DNA of 64,000 bases from Achromobacter spanius (GCF_003994415.1 NZ_CP034689.1:2542001-2606000), one strand, 5' to 3'; counted from the stretch's first letter, positions 25,560 through 37,267 are shown. Made by a program: numbers and translations. The notes: generated from the letters alone by a model not told the origin.

Positions 25560-26927
25560 ATGCCCGTGGAATGGGAAGAACTGGTAACCCAACTCGACGC
25601 CCACATGCCGCACGAGGCCTGGGCGCAGACGCTGGTGGGCGTGGGCGTGCTGGTGCTGACCGCGCTGTTCGTGCAGTGGGTGGTGGCGCGCGTGGTGCTG
25701 CTGCTGGCGCACCGCGTGCTGGTGCTGAGCGGGCGGGGCGACTGGGACAAGGCGCTGCAGCGCCGCCGGGCGTACCAGAACCTGTGGTACGCGGTGCCGT
25801 TCGCCGTGGTGTCGATGGGCATCAACCTGGTGCCGCACGCGGAAAAAGCCGTCAGCATTGTCGGGCGGCTGGCCCACGCGGGCGCCTGGATCTGCGTGTT
25901 CGTGGCGTTCTCCGGCGTGCTGAGTGCCTGGCAAGACACCTATTCCGCCACCACGCGGGCGCAAACGCGCTCCATCAAGGGCTATATCCAGATCGGCAAG
26001 CTGATTCTGGCAGCGGTGTGCACCGTGCTGGTGCTTTCCATCCTGATCGACCGTTCGCCCTTGTGGATGATTTCCGGCCTGGGCGCGCTGTCGGCGGTGC
26101 TGTTGCTGGTGTTCAAGGACACGCTGCTGTCGCTGGTGGCCAGCACGCAATTGACCAGCAACGACATGCTGCGCATTGGCGACTGGATCGAAATGCCGCA
26201 GTCCAACGCCGATGGTTTCGTGAAGGACATCGCCCTGCACACGGTCAAGGTGCAGAACTGGGACAACACCGTCACCACGGTGCCGACTTACAAGCTGTTC
26301 TCGGAAAGCTATCGCAACTACCGCCACATGTTCGAATCCGGCGGGCGGCGCATCAAGCGCACGCTGCGCATCGATGCGACCAGCGTGCGCTTCCTGACCG
26401 ACGAAGAGGCCCAGCGCCTGATGCGTTTTCGCCTGCTGCACGACTACCTGCAGGCCAAGACGCAAGACATCGCCCAGACCAACCAGACCATGGGCGAATT
26501 GGCCAGCGTGCCCGCCAACCGCCGCCGGCTGACCAATATCGGCACCTTTCGCGCCTACGGCGTGGCGTTCCTGAAGCAGAACCCGGAAGTGCGGCAAGAC
26601 ATGGCGATGATGGTGCGCATGATGGAGCCCGCGTCTGACGGCATTCCGGTCGAGGTCTATTGCTTTACGGCCGTGACCGCCTGGGTGGAATACGAACGTA
26701 TCCAGGGCGACATCTTCGACCATCTGCTGGCCGTGCTGCCCGAACTGGGGCTGCGCCTGTACCAGCAGCCGTCGGGGGCTGATTTTGGCGCCCTGGGCAG
26801 CCATCTGCGCGAAAACGCCATCCAGGCGGCGTTGGCGGCTGACCGGGACCGCCCGGCGCCAGCCTTGCCGGATAGCTCGGGCGCTGTGTCCGAGCGCGGC
26901 CTGACCGACGGCAAGATGCCCACCTAG
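25560..26927 (+). CDS. MscS-family mechanosensitive ion channel (YbdG-like)
   Basis: Inner-membrane channel that opens on hypo-osmotic shock. 455 aa. Five hydrophobic segments lie between residues about 20 and 200. The MscS pore and beta domain is clear: G-L-G-A-L-S-A-V-L near 175, then G-D-W-I-E-M near 216 and the long Y-K-L-F-S-E-S-Y-R-N-Y block near 250, which is characteristic of the YbdG/MscM subgroup rather than MscS itself. The ATG at 25560 was chosen over the in-frame TTG at 25527. It is followed 75 bp later by nadE. Confidence 0.87.
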   Translation: MPVEWEELVTQLDAHMPHEAWAQTLVGVGVLVLTALFVQWVVARVVLLLAHRVLVLSGRGDWDKALQRRRAYQNLWYAVPFAVVSMGINLVPHAEKAVSIVGRLAHAGAWICVFVAFSGVLSAWQDTYSATTRAQTRSIKGYIQIGKLILAAVCTVLVLSILIDRSPLWMISGLGALSAVLLLVFKDTLLSLVASTQLTSNDMLRIGDWIEMPQSNADGFVKDIALHTVKVQNWDNTVTTVPTYKLFSESYRNYRHMFESGGRRIKRTLRIDATSVRFLTDEEAQRLMRFRLLHDYLQAKTQDIAQTNQTMGELASVPANRRRLTNIGTFRAYGVAFLKQNPEVRQDMAMMVRMMEPASDGIPVEVYCFTAVTAWVEYERIQGDIFDHLLAVLPELGLRLYQQPSGADFGALGSHLRENAIQAALAADRDRPAPALPDSSGAVSERGLTDGKMPT

Positions 26928-27002
26928 ACGAAAGCGCCCCGGGCGCCGTGAGATAATCCGCCGGTTGGAACTTAGTCTTCATTGACCCCAGGCGAACCCC
27001 CG

Positions 27003-29066
<2,064 letters not shown>

Positions 29067-29203
29067 TCGGGGTTGTCCCGCAATGCCGCAATCACCCCGC
29101 TTGCGGCGCGGGCCCCGGTGGTATTCTCTTATCCATTGCGTTTTGCCGGCCGAATCCGCGCGGGCAGGGCGCCGCAACACATTAAAAACCCAGGACGACC
29201 AAC

Positions 29204-29542
29204 GTGAAACAAGTCACCGCCATCATCAAACCCTTCAAGCTTGACGAAGTCCGCGAAGCGCTGGCCGAAGTCGGCGTCAGCGGCCTGACCGTAACCGAGG
29301 TCAAGGGTTTCGGCCGCCAGAAAGGCCACACCGAACTCTATCGGGGCGCGGAATACGTGGTGGACTTCCTGCCCAAGATCCGCGTTGAAGTCGTGCTGCC
29401 CGACAGCCAGGTCGAAGCCGCCATCGAAGCCGTGGTCAAGGCCGCGCGCACCGGCAAGATCGGCGACGGCAAGATCTTCGTGTCCCCGGTCGAACAAGCC
29501 ATCCGCATCCGCACCGGCGAATCGGACGAAGAAGCGCTGTGA
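29204..29542 (+). CDS. glnB: Nitrogen regulatory protein P-II
   Basis: Trimeric signal protein that reports glutamine, 2-oxoglutarate and ATP status to GlnE and NtrB. It has the canonical 112 aa, with the uridylylated Tyr51 in the T-loop (G-A-E-Y-V-V-D-F-L-P-K) and the ATP-binding T-G-K-I-G-D-G-K-I-F block near 83-92. No amtB is adjacent, so GlnB is more likely than GlnK. A strong terminator follows. Confidence 0.95.
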   Translation: MKQVTAIIKPFKLDEVREALAEVGVSGLTVTEVKGFGRQKGHTELYRGAEYVVDFLPKIRVEVVLPDSQVEAAIEAVVKAARTGKIGDGKIFVSPVEQAIRIRTGESDEEAL

Positions 29543-29575
29543 TCCGCGCCTGTTGAACCCAATCGCCTGACCGTC

Positions 29576-29611
29576 AAAGGCGCTCGCCCCTTCACCGGGG
29601 CGGGCGCCTTT
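29576..29611. terminator. Bidirectional terminator between glnB and gspF
   Basis: A 15-bp GC-rich stem with minor mismatch, AAAGGCGC on one side and GCGCCTTT on the other, has a short TTCA loop. It is followed by TGTCTTTC rightward. It separates convergent glnB and gspF. Confidence 0.85.
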
Positions 29612-29617
29612 GTCTTT

Positions 29618-30823
29618 CTAGCGGATCAGCTGATTCATCTCCAGAATCGGCATCATCACCGCCAGCACGATCAGCAGGACAAAGCCGCCCATCAGCAGGA
29701 TCAGCGCCGGTTCCAGCAGCGCCGTCATCGCCATGGCGCGGCGTTCCAGATCGCGCGACAGGTTCTGCGCGCCGCGATCCAGCAGTTCAGGTAGCCGCCC
29801 GGTTTTTTCGCCGCTAGCGATCAGGTGCACCAACAGCGACGGAAACACCTTCTGCGCGCCCAGCGACGACGCTAGCGCCGCGCCCTCGCGCACGCGCGCC
29901 GACGCTTCGTCCACCGCCTGGCGCAGCACGTCATTGCCCAAGGTGCGGCGCGCGGCTTCCAGCGCGGTCAGCAGCGCCACGCCGCTGCCGCACAGAATGG
30001 CCAGCGTGGATGCAAAGCGCGCGGCGTTCACCCCCAGCACGAAGCGGCCCATCAGCGGCAGCCGCAGCACGCGCGCATGCCAGGCACGGCGCGCGGCGGG
30101 CGCGCGCAGCGTGTAGCGCCACAGCACAATGGCCAAGGCCACGGCCACGCCCGTCACCATGCCCCATTCGCGCACATAGTCCGACAAGGCCAGCATCACG
30201 CGGGTCAGCATCGGCAATTGCTGCTTGGCCTGGCTGAACGCCGACACCACCTGCGGCACCACATAGCCCAGCAGGAAGATCACGATGATGACCGACACGC
30301 TGGCAACCACCGCCGGGTAGATGAAGGCCGTCATGACCTTGCTGCGCAAGGTGTTGCGCTCTTCGATGTAGTCCGCCAGCTTTTCCATCACTTGCGCCAG
30401 GTCGCCGGACTCTTCGCCCGCGCCGATCAGGGCGCGGTAGATCTCGGGAAAGTCGCGGGGCCGGGCGGCCAGTGCCGTGGACAGGCGGTGACCGGCGCGC
30501 ACATCGTCGCGCACGGCGCCAAGCGTTGCCGCAATGTGTTTTTTCTCCGCTTGTTCAAGCGTCGCGGAAAGCGCGGCATCCAGCGGCAGGCGCGCCGCCA
30601 GCAGGCTGGCCAGTTGGCGCGTCAGCCAGGCCAGGTCGGCATCCGACAGGCGGGTGCGCAGGCTGGCGCCCAGGCCTTCGGTGCGCGCGGCCGACGCTGT
30701 CGACAAGGGCAGCAGGCCACGGCCGCGCAACTGGTTGCGGGCGCCGCGCTCGGTGTCGGCGTCGATCGTGCCACGCACGATTTTGCCCAGCGCGTCAGTG
30801 GCTTCGAAACGGTAGGAAGGCAT
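29618..30823 (-). CDS. gspF: Type II secretion inner-membrane platform protein GspF
   Basis: Polytopic protein that links the ATPase GspE to pseudopilus assembly. 401 aa, normal length. Two T2SSF repeats are visible (about residues 70-190 and 270-395), with the L-P-L-D-A-A-L near 78, G-E-E-S-G-D-L near 137 and G-E-K-T-G-R-L-P near 340 that mark each repeat. Three hydrophobic helices lie near 170-190, 220-240 and 370-395. It is transcribed leftward and diverges from gspD across a 180-bp intergenic region. Confidence 0.95.
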   Translation of the reverse strand: MPSYRFEATDALGKIVRGTIDADTERGARNQLRGRGLLPLSTASAARTEGLGASLRTRLSDADLAWLTRQLASLLAARLPLDAALSATLEQAEKKHIAATLGAVRDDVRAGHRLSTALAARPRDFPEIYRALIGAGEESGDLAQVMEKLADYIEERNTLRSKVMTAFIYPAVVASVSVIIVIFLLGYVVPQVVSAFSQAKQQLPMLTRVMLALSDYVREWGMVTGVAVALAIVLWRYTLRAPAARRAWHARVLRLPLMGRFVLGVNAARFASTLAILCGSGVALLTALEAARRTLGNDVLRQAVDEASARVREGAALASSLGAQKVFPSLLVHLIASGEKTGRLPELLDRGAQNLSRDLERRAMAMTALLEPALILLMGGFVLLIVLAVMMPILEMNQLIR

Positions 30824-30899
30824 GGAGGAAGCAGGGGTCGACGCGCAAATGAAAAACGCGCAAGAGCCCCGAATTTAAAGGGTTTGCAGCCCGTATGTT

Positions 30900-30918
30900 G
30901 CATGTCAAATATGACCGT
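30900..30918 (-). promoter_or_regulatory. Pho-box-like element in the gspF/gspD divergent promoter region
   Basis: Read leftward: CGGTCAT (30917-30911, 6 of 7 to the PhoB half-site CTGTCAT), an AT-rich ATTT linker, then the poorly matching GACATGC. The word AAATATGAC-C-GT (30907-30918) recurs with one change upstream of gspG. The sequence also contains GTCA-AATA-TGAC as a perfect dyad (30904-30915), so another regulator is possible. Confidence 0.3.
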
Positions 30919-31003
30919 GGTGTTGCACCGTCACCCCGTATACTCCGACGCGATTTCATGTTTTTTCACCCCTGCATTCACGTCTGAAGGCACCACTCTC
31001 GTC

Positions 31004-33409
31004 ATGCGTCACATTGCGCAATTCAGCCTTGCCGTCTTGCTTGCTGCAAGCCAGATCGGACCGGCCGTCAGCACGGCCCATGCTCAACAGGCGGACAACC
31101 GTGTCAGCTTGAATTTCGTCGACACCGACATCCCCGCTGTACTGCGCGCGCTGTCCTTGTTTACGCATCGCAACTTCCTGGTGGACCCGCGCGTCAAGGG
31201 CAAGTTGACGTTGGTGTCGGACCGACCGGTGGATAGCGGGCAGGCGCTGGCCATGCTGACGGGGGCGCTGCGGCTGCAGGGCTTTGCCATCGTGGACGTG
31301 GACGGCGTGACGCGCGTGGTGCCTGAAGCCGACGCCAAGCTGCAAGGCAGCGCCGTGGTGGGCAATACACGGCCAGCGGCCGGGTCTGCATCAACTGGCG
31401 CATCAACCAGCGCCGCGGCCGGCAATGCCACGCGTGGGCCGGTGCCCGTGTCGGCCTTTGCCAAAGGCGGTGGCAGCAGCGGCGAGATGCTGACGCGCGT
31501 GTTCCCGCTGAAGTACGAGAACGCCGCGAACCTGGTGCCGGTGCTGCGCCCGATGGTGCCGCCCAACAACCCCATCAATGCCTACCCCGGCAACAACACG
31601 CTGGTGGTCACCGACTACGCCGACAACCTGGAACGCATTGCGCAGGTGATCGCCCGTATCGACGTGCCCAGTTCCATCGATACCGACGTGGTGCCGGTGC
31701 AATCCGGCATCGCCACCGACATCGCCATCCTGGCCTCGCAATTGTTGGACACGCAAAGCAGCGACCCCACGCAGCGTATCGCGGTTGTGGCCGACCCGCG
31801 CAGCAACAGCGTGCTGGTGCGCTCGGGTAGCCCGGCGCGCACGCGTCTGGCGCGCGACCTGATCCTGAAGTTGGACGCGCAGCAAAACCGCGCGGGCAAC
31901 CTGCATGTGGTCTACATGCGCAACGCGCAGGCTTCGCGTATTGCCGAGGTGCTGGGCGGCCTGCTGACCGGGCAGGCCAATTCCGCGCCTGGCGCGTCGG
32001 GCGGCGCAAGTAGCGCCACGGGCGGTTCGCAGGGCGGCGCACGCACGCAGAACACGTCCGCCGGCGCTGCGCAAAGCGCGCAAGGCATGGCGGGGATGTC
32101 GGGATCGTCGGGTTCGTCCAAGGGCGGTTTGTCTGGCGAGCAAGAGCGCATTGCGCGCGAAGACAACAGTTCGCAAGCCGTGTCGTATTCGGCGGGCGGC
32201 GCCACCATACAAGCCGACCCCGCCACCAACTCGCTGATCATCTCCGCGCCCGAACCGTTGTACCGCAGCCTGCGCGAAGTGATCGACCAACTGGACCAGC
32301 GTCGCGCGCAGGTGCTGGTGGAAAGCCTGATCGTTGAGGTCAGCGAAGAAAAGGCCGCGGAATTCGGCATTCAGTGGATGACGGGCGCCGGCAACATCAA
32401 CAGCAACGGCACGAGCTTCATCGGCGGCACCAACCTGGGCGGCAGCGGCATCACGGGCAATGGCCCGACGTCCATCGACGCCCTGGGCGGCGGCCTGAGT
32501 CTAGGCGTGGTCAAGGGCACGGTGGACGTGTTGGGCAACCAGGTCATCAACCTGGGTGTGCTGGCCCGCGCCATGCAGAACACGGGCGAAGCCAATATTC
32601 TGTCCACCCCGAACCTGCTGACGCTGGACAACCAGTCGGCCAGCATCCTGGTGGGCAAGACGGTGCCGTTCGTGACCGGCCAATACGTCACGTCGGGCAG
32701 CAACGGCAGCTCGAACCCGTTCCAGACGATTGAACGCGAGGACGTGGGCTTGAAGCTGAACATCCGCCCGCAGATTTCGGAAGGCGGCGCGGTCAAGCTG
32801 GACATCTACCAAGAAGTCAGCAGCATCGACGAAAGCCGTTCCAATTCCACCAGCGGCATCGTGACCAACAAGCGCGCCATCGACACCAGCGTGTTGATCG
32901 ACGACGGCCAGATCATCGTGCTGGGTGGCTTGTTGGAGGACAACGTGACCTTGACGTCCAACAGCGTGCCCGGCCTGGGTTCGCTGCCGGTGATCGGGTC
33001 GCTGTTTCGCTACGACACGCGCAAGCGCACCAAGACCAACCTGATGGTGTTCCTGCGGCCCTACGTGGTGCGTGACGCCAACCGCAGCGCCAGCGTCACC
33101 ATGGATCGCTACGACTACATGCGCCGGGCGCAGGGGGCCACGCAGCCCGGCCACCACTGGGCGCTGCCCGATATGCAGGCGCCGATGCTGCCGCTGCCCG
33201 GCGCCGCGCCGTCCGTGTCGAACAACGCCTACGACCTGCGTCCGGAGCAGCAGGCCGCCACGCTGCGCCGCCCGCCGCCCACCACGGTGCAGTCGTTCGC
33301 GGTGCGCCAGTATCCGGGTAGCCTGCCCACGGGCAACGCCGCCTTGCCGATCCACGTGTCCAGCACCTTGATGCACAGCGTGGCGGTGGACCCCGAGTCG
33401 TTGCTATGA
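31004..33409 (+). CDS. gspD: Type II secretion outer-membrane secretin GspD
   Basis: Forms the outer-membrane exit channel. From the ATG at 31004 it has 801 aa with a signal peptide ending A-H-A-Q near residue 28. The N0 domain opens V-S-L-N-F-V-D-T-D-I-P. N1 to N3 domains follow, with a Ser/Gly-rich insert near 325-375 inside N3 (rich in G-S-S-G). The secretin domain (about 420-685) includes V-P-F-V-T-G near 555 and V-P-G-L-G-S-L-P-V-I-G near 655. The frame is open far upstream, but that region is the shadow of gspF. It overlaps gspE by 4 bp (ATGA). Confidence 0.95.
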   Translation: MRHIAQFSLAVLLAASQIGPAVSTAHAQQADNRVSLNFVDTDIPAVLRALSLFTHRNFLVDPRVKGKLTLVSDRPVDSGQALAMLTGALRLQGFAIVDVDGVTRVVPEADAKLQGSAVVGNTRPAAGSASTGASTSAAAGNATRGPVPVSAFAKGGGSSGEMLTRVFPLKYENAANLVPVLRPMVPPNNPINAYPGNNTLVVTDYADNLERIAQVIARIDVPSSIDTDVVPVQSGIATDIAILASQLLDTQSSDPTQRIAVVADPRSNSVLVRSGSPARTRLARDLILKLDAQQNRAGNLHVVYMRNAQASRIAEVLGGLLTGQANSAPGASGGASSATGGSQGGARTQNTSAGAAQSAQGMAGMSGSSGSSKGGLSGEQERIAREDNSSQAVSYSAGGATIQADPATNSLIISAPEPLYRSLREVIDQLDQRRAQVLVESLIVEVSEEKAAEFGIQWMTGAGNINSNGTSFIGGTNLGGSGITGNGPTSIDALGGGLSLGVVKGTVDVLGNQVINLGVLARAMQNTGEANILSTPNLLTLDNQSASILVGKTVPFVTGQYVTSGSNGSSNPFQTIEREDVGLKLNIRPQISEGGAVKLDIYQEVSSIDESRSNSTSGIVTNKRAIDTSVLIDDGQIIVLGGLLEDNVTLTSNSVPGLGSLPVIGSLFRYDTRKRTKTNLMVFLRPYVVRDANRSASVTMDRYDYMRRAQGATQPGHHWALPDMQAPMLPLPGAAPSVSNNAYDLRPEQQAATLRRPPPTTVQSFAVRQYPGSLPTGNAALPIHVSSTLMHSVAVDPESLL

Positions 33410-34833
33410 GCGCGCATCCCTTGCCCTACGCCTGGGCGCGCGCGCAGCGGGCCGTGCTGTCGCTGCGCGCGGGCCAGGTGCAGTTGACGGTCAGCCCGCG
33501 CACACCGGAATGGGCGGTGCAGGAAATCCGGCGCTGCCATGGCCATGTGGCGCTGGCGCAGGTGGACGACGAGGCGCTGGAAACCTTGTTGACGGCGGCA
33601 TACAGCCATTCCGAAGATGCCGCGTCCGTGATGGGCGTGGCGGAAAACGAGATTGACCTGGACCGCCTGCTGCAAGACATGCCCGAGGTGGCCGACCTGC
33701 TGGAAGCGCAGGACGATGCGCCCGTCATCCGCATGATCAACGCGCTGTTCGCGCAGGCCGCGCGCGACGGCGCCAGCGACATCCACATTGAGCCTTTCGA
33801 AACGCATTCGGTGGTGCGCTACCGCGTCGACGGCACGCTGCGCGATGTGGTGTCGCCGCGCAAGGCCTTGCACGCGGCATTGATTTCGCGCATCAAGATC
33901 ATGGCGCATCTGGACATCGCCGAAAAACGCCTGCCGCAAGATGGCCGCATTGCGCTGCGCGTGGGCGGCCGGCCCATTGACGTGCGGGTGTCGACCTTGC
34001 CCACGGGCCATGGCGAACGCGCCGTGCTGCGCTTGTTGGACAAGGAAGCGGGGCGGCTGCAATTGGAGCGCCTGGGCATGTGCCCCGAGGTGCTGACGCA
34101 ACTGGACCGCCTGATCCGCCAGCCGCACGGCATTGTGCTGGTGACGGGGCCCACCGGCAGCGGCAAGACCACCACGCTGTACGCCGCGCTAAGCCGCCTG
34201 GACGCGGCCACCAGCAACATCCTGACGGTGGAAGACCCCATCGAATACGACCTGTCCGGCATCAGCCAGACGCAGGTCAACGCGAAGATCGACATGAGCT
34301 TCGCGCTGGCCCTGCGCGCCATCTTGCGGCAGGACCCCGACGTCATCATGATCGGCGAAATCCGCGACCTGGAAACCGCGCAGATCGCGGTGCAGGCCTC
34401 GCTGACCGGCCACTTGGTGCTGGCCACGCTGCACACCAACGACGCCGTATCCGCCGTGACTCGGCTGACGGACATGGGTGTGGAACCCTTCCTGTTGGCC
34501 TCGTCGTTATTGGGTGTGCTGGCGCAACGGCTGGTGCGCAAGCTGTGCCCGGAATGCAAGACGCCGTCGATGCTGGATGGCGTGCGCGTGTTCCATCCCG
34601 TGGGGTGCCCGGCCTGCAATCACACTGGCTACAGTGGGCGCTCAGGCATCCACGAACTGTTCACCGTGGACGACGAGGCGCGCCGCTTGATCCATGAAGG
34701 CCGCGATGAACGCGAGCTGCGCGTGGCCGCCATGGCCGCCGGCATGCGCACGATGCGTCAAGACGGACAGCGCTGGGTGGAAGGCGGGCAGACCTCGCCC
34801 GAGGAAATCGTGCGGGTCACGCGCGACGCCTAG
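33406..34833 (+). CDS. gspE: Type II secretion ATPase GspE
   Basis: Cytoplasmic hexameric ATPase that powers pseudopilus extension. 475 aa. Walker A is at 248-255 (GPTGSGKT), Walker B region D-P-D-V-I-M-I-G-E at 310-318, and the zinc-binding CxxC pair is present (Cys381/Cys384 and Cys401/Cys404). It is on the short side for GspE, with about 90 residues ahead of the conserved N2E region. Its start overlaps the gspD stop. It is convergent with gspN, 18 bp apart. Confidence 0.95.
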   Translation: MSAHPLPYAWARAQRAVLSLRAGQVQLTVSPRTPEWAVQEIRRCHGHVALAQVDDEALETLLTAAYSHSEDAASVMGVAENEIDLDRLLQDMPEVADLLEAQDDAPVIRMINALFAQAARDGASDIHIEPFETHSVVRYRVDGTLRDVVSPRKALHAALISRIKIMAHLDIAEKRLPQDGRIALRVGGRPIDVRVSTLPTGHGERAVLRLLDKEAGRLQLERLGMCPEVLTQLDRLIRQPHGIVLVTGPTGSGKTTTLYAALSRLDAATSNILTVEDPIEYDLSGISQTQVNAKIDMSFALALRAILRQDPDVIMIGEIRDLETAQIAVQASLTGHLVLATLHTNDAVSAVTRLTDMGVEPFLLASSLLGVLAQRLVRKLCPECKTPSMLDGVRVFHPVGCPACNHTGYSGRSGIHELFTVDDEARRLIHEGRDERELRVAAMAAGMRTMRQDGQRWVEGGQTSPEEIVRVTRDA

Positions 34834-34851
34834 CGCTGCGGACAGCCCCGG

Positions 34852-35610
34852 CTACTTGCCGGCGCGAAACACCACCGTGTCGCCCGAGCGGCGGCCCAGC
34901 GTGGACATCAAGCCGTCCAGCGCGGCCCGCTGTGCGGGCGTGGCCGCGTCCGCGAAGGTGGCGCGGCCCTCGAAGCGCACGCCGCGCGGGCCGGCGTTGC
35001 CCTGGCCCGTGACCGCCAGCAGGCCGCTTTCCGTGCTGAGCGTCAGCGTGGCGCCCGCCTTGCCTTGGCCCTGCACCCGCAGCAGATACGTGCCAACCGG
35101 GGCGATGGACGTCAGCGCGGTGCCGGCATTGCGCCAGCGCAGGTCGGCGATCTGGCCGCTTGGCAAGTTGCCGCCAAGGCGCAGCGCCTGCCAATTGATT
35201 TCCAACATGCCTTCGGGCGCCAGCGTATTCCAGGGCGCGCCCAAGGCGGGCAGCACGGTGGCGGGCACCCGCAGCGACTGCGCCGGTATGAGCAGGCCAT
35301 TCCAGGCGACGCGCGCGCGCAAGGGGCCTTGCAGCCAGGGGTGAGTGATGGCCAGCGCCATCGTGTCCCAATGCCATTCCCATTGCACCGGCTGCGGCAA
35401 CACGCGCTGCGAGCCGGGCGGGCCCAAGGCCACCCAGGCGCTGCCGTGCCATACCGTGCCGCTGGCGTCCGCCAACGAGACGAGCGCATCCTCCGACGGC
35501 ATGGCCAGCAACCAGCGCGCGGGCAGCACGCTGACACCCGCCGCAACCGCAAAGGCAAAACTTGTCAGCCAAAGCGCGGCTGACCGCTTGTTCAAACGCG
35601 GCAACGCCAT
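34852..35610 (-). CDS. gspN: Type II secretion protein GspN
   Basis: 252-aa bitopic inner-membrane protein with one N-terminal helix (about 12-32) and a periplasmic domain. The G-T-V-W-H-G-S-A-W block near 51 and the repeated beta-rich segments are typical of GspN, an accessory subunit found in many but not all T2SS. It is the last gene of the leftward gspGHIJKLMN operon, its ATG overlapping the gspM stop by 1 bp (TGATG). Confidence 0.88.
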   Translation of the reverse strand: MALPRLNKRSAALWLTSFAFAVAAGVSVLPARWLLAMPSEDALVSLADASGTVWHGSAWVALGPPGSQRVLPQPVQWEWHWDTMALAITHPWLQGPLRARVAWNGLLIPAQSLRVPATVLPALGAPWNTLAPEGMLEINWQALRLGGNLPSGQIADLRWRNAGTALTSIAPVGTYLLRVQGQGKAGATLTLSTESGLLAVTGQGNAGPRGVRFEGRATFADAATPAQRAALDGLMSTLGRRSGDTVVFRAGK

Positions 35611-36260
35611 CAGCGGGCTCCCGGCTGCTTGGGCAGTGTCAGCGTGATGTGGCCGTTGACCAAGCCCGGCAGCGGTCGGCCATTGGGATTGGTGGCGCGG
35701 GTCAATTCCACCTGCTGCGTGCTCAGTCCCCAGTCTTGCCCGGCACCGTCCAACCAGGGCAGCAGGGCGGATGATGGCGCCTGGTTCAAGCGCAGTTGCA
35801 AGCCCTTGCCGGACTCGGGCGCGTCCAGGGTCCACATCGCCGCCGGCAAGCCGGCGCGTTCCAGGCTGGTGCTTACTTCGGCCGGCGTGGGCAGGGACGC
35901 CACGGGCGCGGCGGATCGTTGGCGCAGCGCGCGGGCCTGGGCCGTCAGGTCGGCAACGGCGGCAGCCTGGCCACGCAAGAGGGGCAATTCGGTATGCAGC
36001 TTGCGCATCGTGTTCAGGGGCGGTTCGATGAGCGTGACAAAGACCAGGGCCGCGCCCAGCAGCGCGCCGGCTGCCGTGACCAGACGGCGTTCGCGAGGCG
36101 CCAACGCCTGAAAGCGTAGTCGGGCGCGGGCAAGCGTGGGATCGACGGCTTGGCGCAGACGGGCGCGGGCGGTTTGCCAGCGGGCTTGCAGGCGGGTGTG
36201 CAGAGGCGTTTGCGAGGGGGGATGCAGACTCGTCTGCCGGTTTTCAATCGGGGCGTTCAT
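35610..36260 (-). CDS. gspM: Type II secretion protein GspM
   Basis: 216-aa inner-membrane platform subunit that pairs with GspL. The first 60 residues are Arg/Gln-rich and cytoplasmic, longer than usual. One membrane helix follows (about 67-85, A-A-G-A-L-L-G-A-A-L-V), then a periplasmic ferredoxin-like domain. I chose the ATG at 36260, which overlaps the gspL stop (ATGA). Family assigned largely from position and topology. Confidence 0.85.
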   Translation of the reverse strand: MNAPIENRQTSLHPPSQTPLHTRLQARWQTARARLRQAVDPTLARARLRFQALAPRERRLVTAAGALLGAALVFVTLIEPPLNTMRKLHTELPLLRGQAAAVADLTAQARALRQRSAAPVASLPTPAEVSTSLERAGLPAAMWTLDAPESGKGLQLRLNQAPSSALLPWLDGAGQDWGLSTQQVELTRATNPNGRPLPGLVNGHITLTLPKQPGAR

Positions 36261-37267
36261 GGTTGTTTGCGCACGATGCGCCAGGTGTTGTCGGTATCGC
36301 CGCGTTCCAGCTTCAGGCCCAAGGCGGCGGCTTGCTGGATCAGCGCGGGGGTTTCGGCTACGCGCTGCGCGTGCTCGCCGGACTCGGCAAGGGTCAGGGT
36401 CAGGGCCTGGTCCGCGTAGGTCAGTCGCGATACCTTGTCGGCCGCGAACGGCAGCAGCTGCGCGGTGGCGCGCGCCAAGGGCAGGAAGTCCGCCGCGTTG
36501 GCCGCGCCGCGATTGGCCTGTAGCGCATCCAGTCCTTGCTGGGCCTGGCGCGGCGGGTCCAGCACGACCGGCAGGTCGGGAAACGCGGCCAGCACCTGCT
36601 GGCGCATGCCCGCCGTCAAGGCTTGCGCTTCGGCGCTGAGCCGCGAGGCGTAAAGGTTCAAGCCCGCAATCCAGACCACGGCCGCCGCCGCGCCCCAGCG
36701 CCACACCGGACGCCAGCGCGAGACCTGGGCCGGCGCCAACTGCGGCATGGCCAGCGACCAGGTGGGCGACGGCGCCTGCCAACGCGGGTCGGCGGGGTCG
36801 CGCAGGGGCTCGGATGACGCGGGCGCCAACGTCTGCGGCGCGATCAGCGCGTGGGCGCGCAGGCCGTGGGCATTCAGCAGACCCCAGGCGCGCCGCACCG
36901 GTTCACGGGGTGACCACGCCAGCGTCACGCTGCCATCGGCGGCGCGCGCGCTGAACCCGATGGCCAGCGCGTCCAGGTCGCTTAGCACCAGAGGCTCCAG
37001 CGCGCTGTGCACCGCAGCGGTAAAGCGGGCGCGTGGCACGGCGGGAATACGCACCGTGGTGGCGATGACGTCGGCCGGGTGCAGCACCGCTTCGCAGGCG
37101 GCGTGGGGGTAGGCGTTGCCCAGGGCGCGCACGCTCAGTTCGCCCTGTTGGACGCACCGTCCGCGCCGGTCGAACCAGGCATAGGACAGGGGCGAGTCGG
37201 CGCTGAATTCGTCCAAGGGGGCAAGCGCGATGCGCAAAGCGTTCTTCAAGGGATTTCTCTTGTCCAT
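36257..37267 (-). CDS. gspL: Type II secretion protein GspL
   Basis: 336-aa subunit that recruits the ATPase GspE to the membrane. The N-terminal cytoplasmic domain has the actin-like GspL fold (F-S-A-D-S-P-L-S-Y-A-W near 18). A membrane helix lies near 190-208 (W-G-A-A-A-A-V-V-W-I-A). The periplasmic ferredoxin-like domain ends with L-K-L-E-R-G near 320. Its start overlaps the end of gspK by 22 bp. Confidence 0.87.
   Translation of the reverse strand: MDKRNPLKNALRIALAPLDEFSADSPLSYAWFDRRGRCVQQGELSVRALGNAYPHAACEAVLHPADVIATTVRIPAVPRARFTAAVHSALEPLVLSDLDALAIGFSARAADGSVTLAWSPREPVRRAWGLLNAHGLRAHALIAPQTLAPASSEPLRDPADPRWQAPSPTWSLAMPQLAPAQVSRWRPVWRWGAAAAVVWIAGLNLYASRLSAEAQALTAGMRQQVLAAFPDLPVVLDPPRQAQQGLDALQANRGAANAADFLPLARATAQLLPFAADKVSRLTYADQALTLTLAESGEHAQRVAETPALIQQAAALGLKLERGDTDNTWRIVRKQP

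Noticed and set aside
26930..26965. Possible terminator after the mechanosensitive channel gene
   Set aside because: Only a short GC dyad (GCGCCCCGGGCGCC) without T-run; could be chance in GC-rich DNA.
30077..31003. Upstream in-frame extension of gspD (to 1110 aa)
   Set aside because: It lies over gspF in antisense and has no homology; the signal peptide at 31004 marks the real start.
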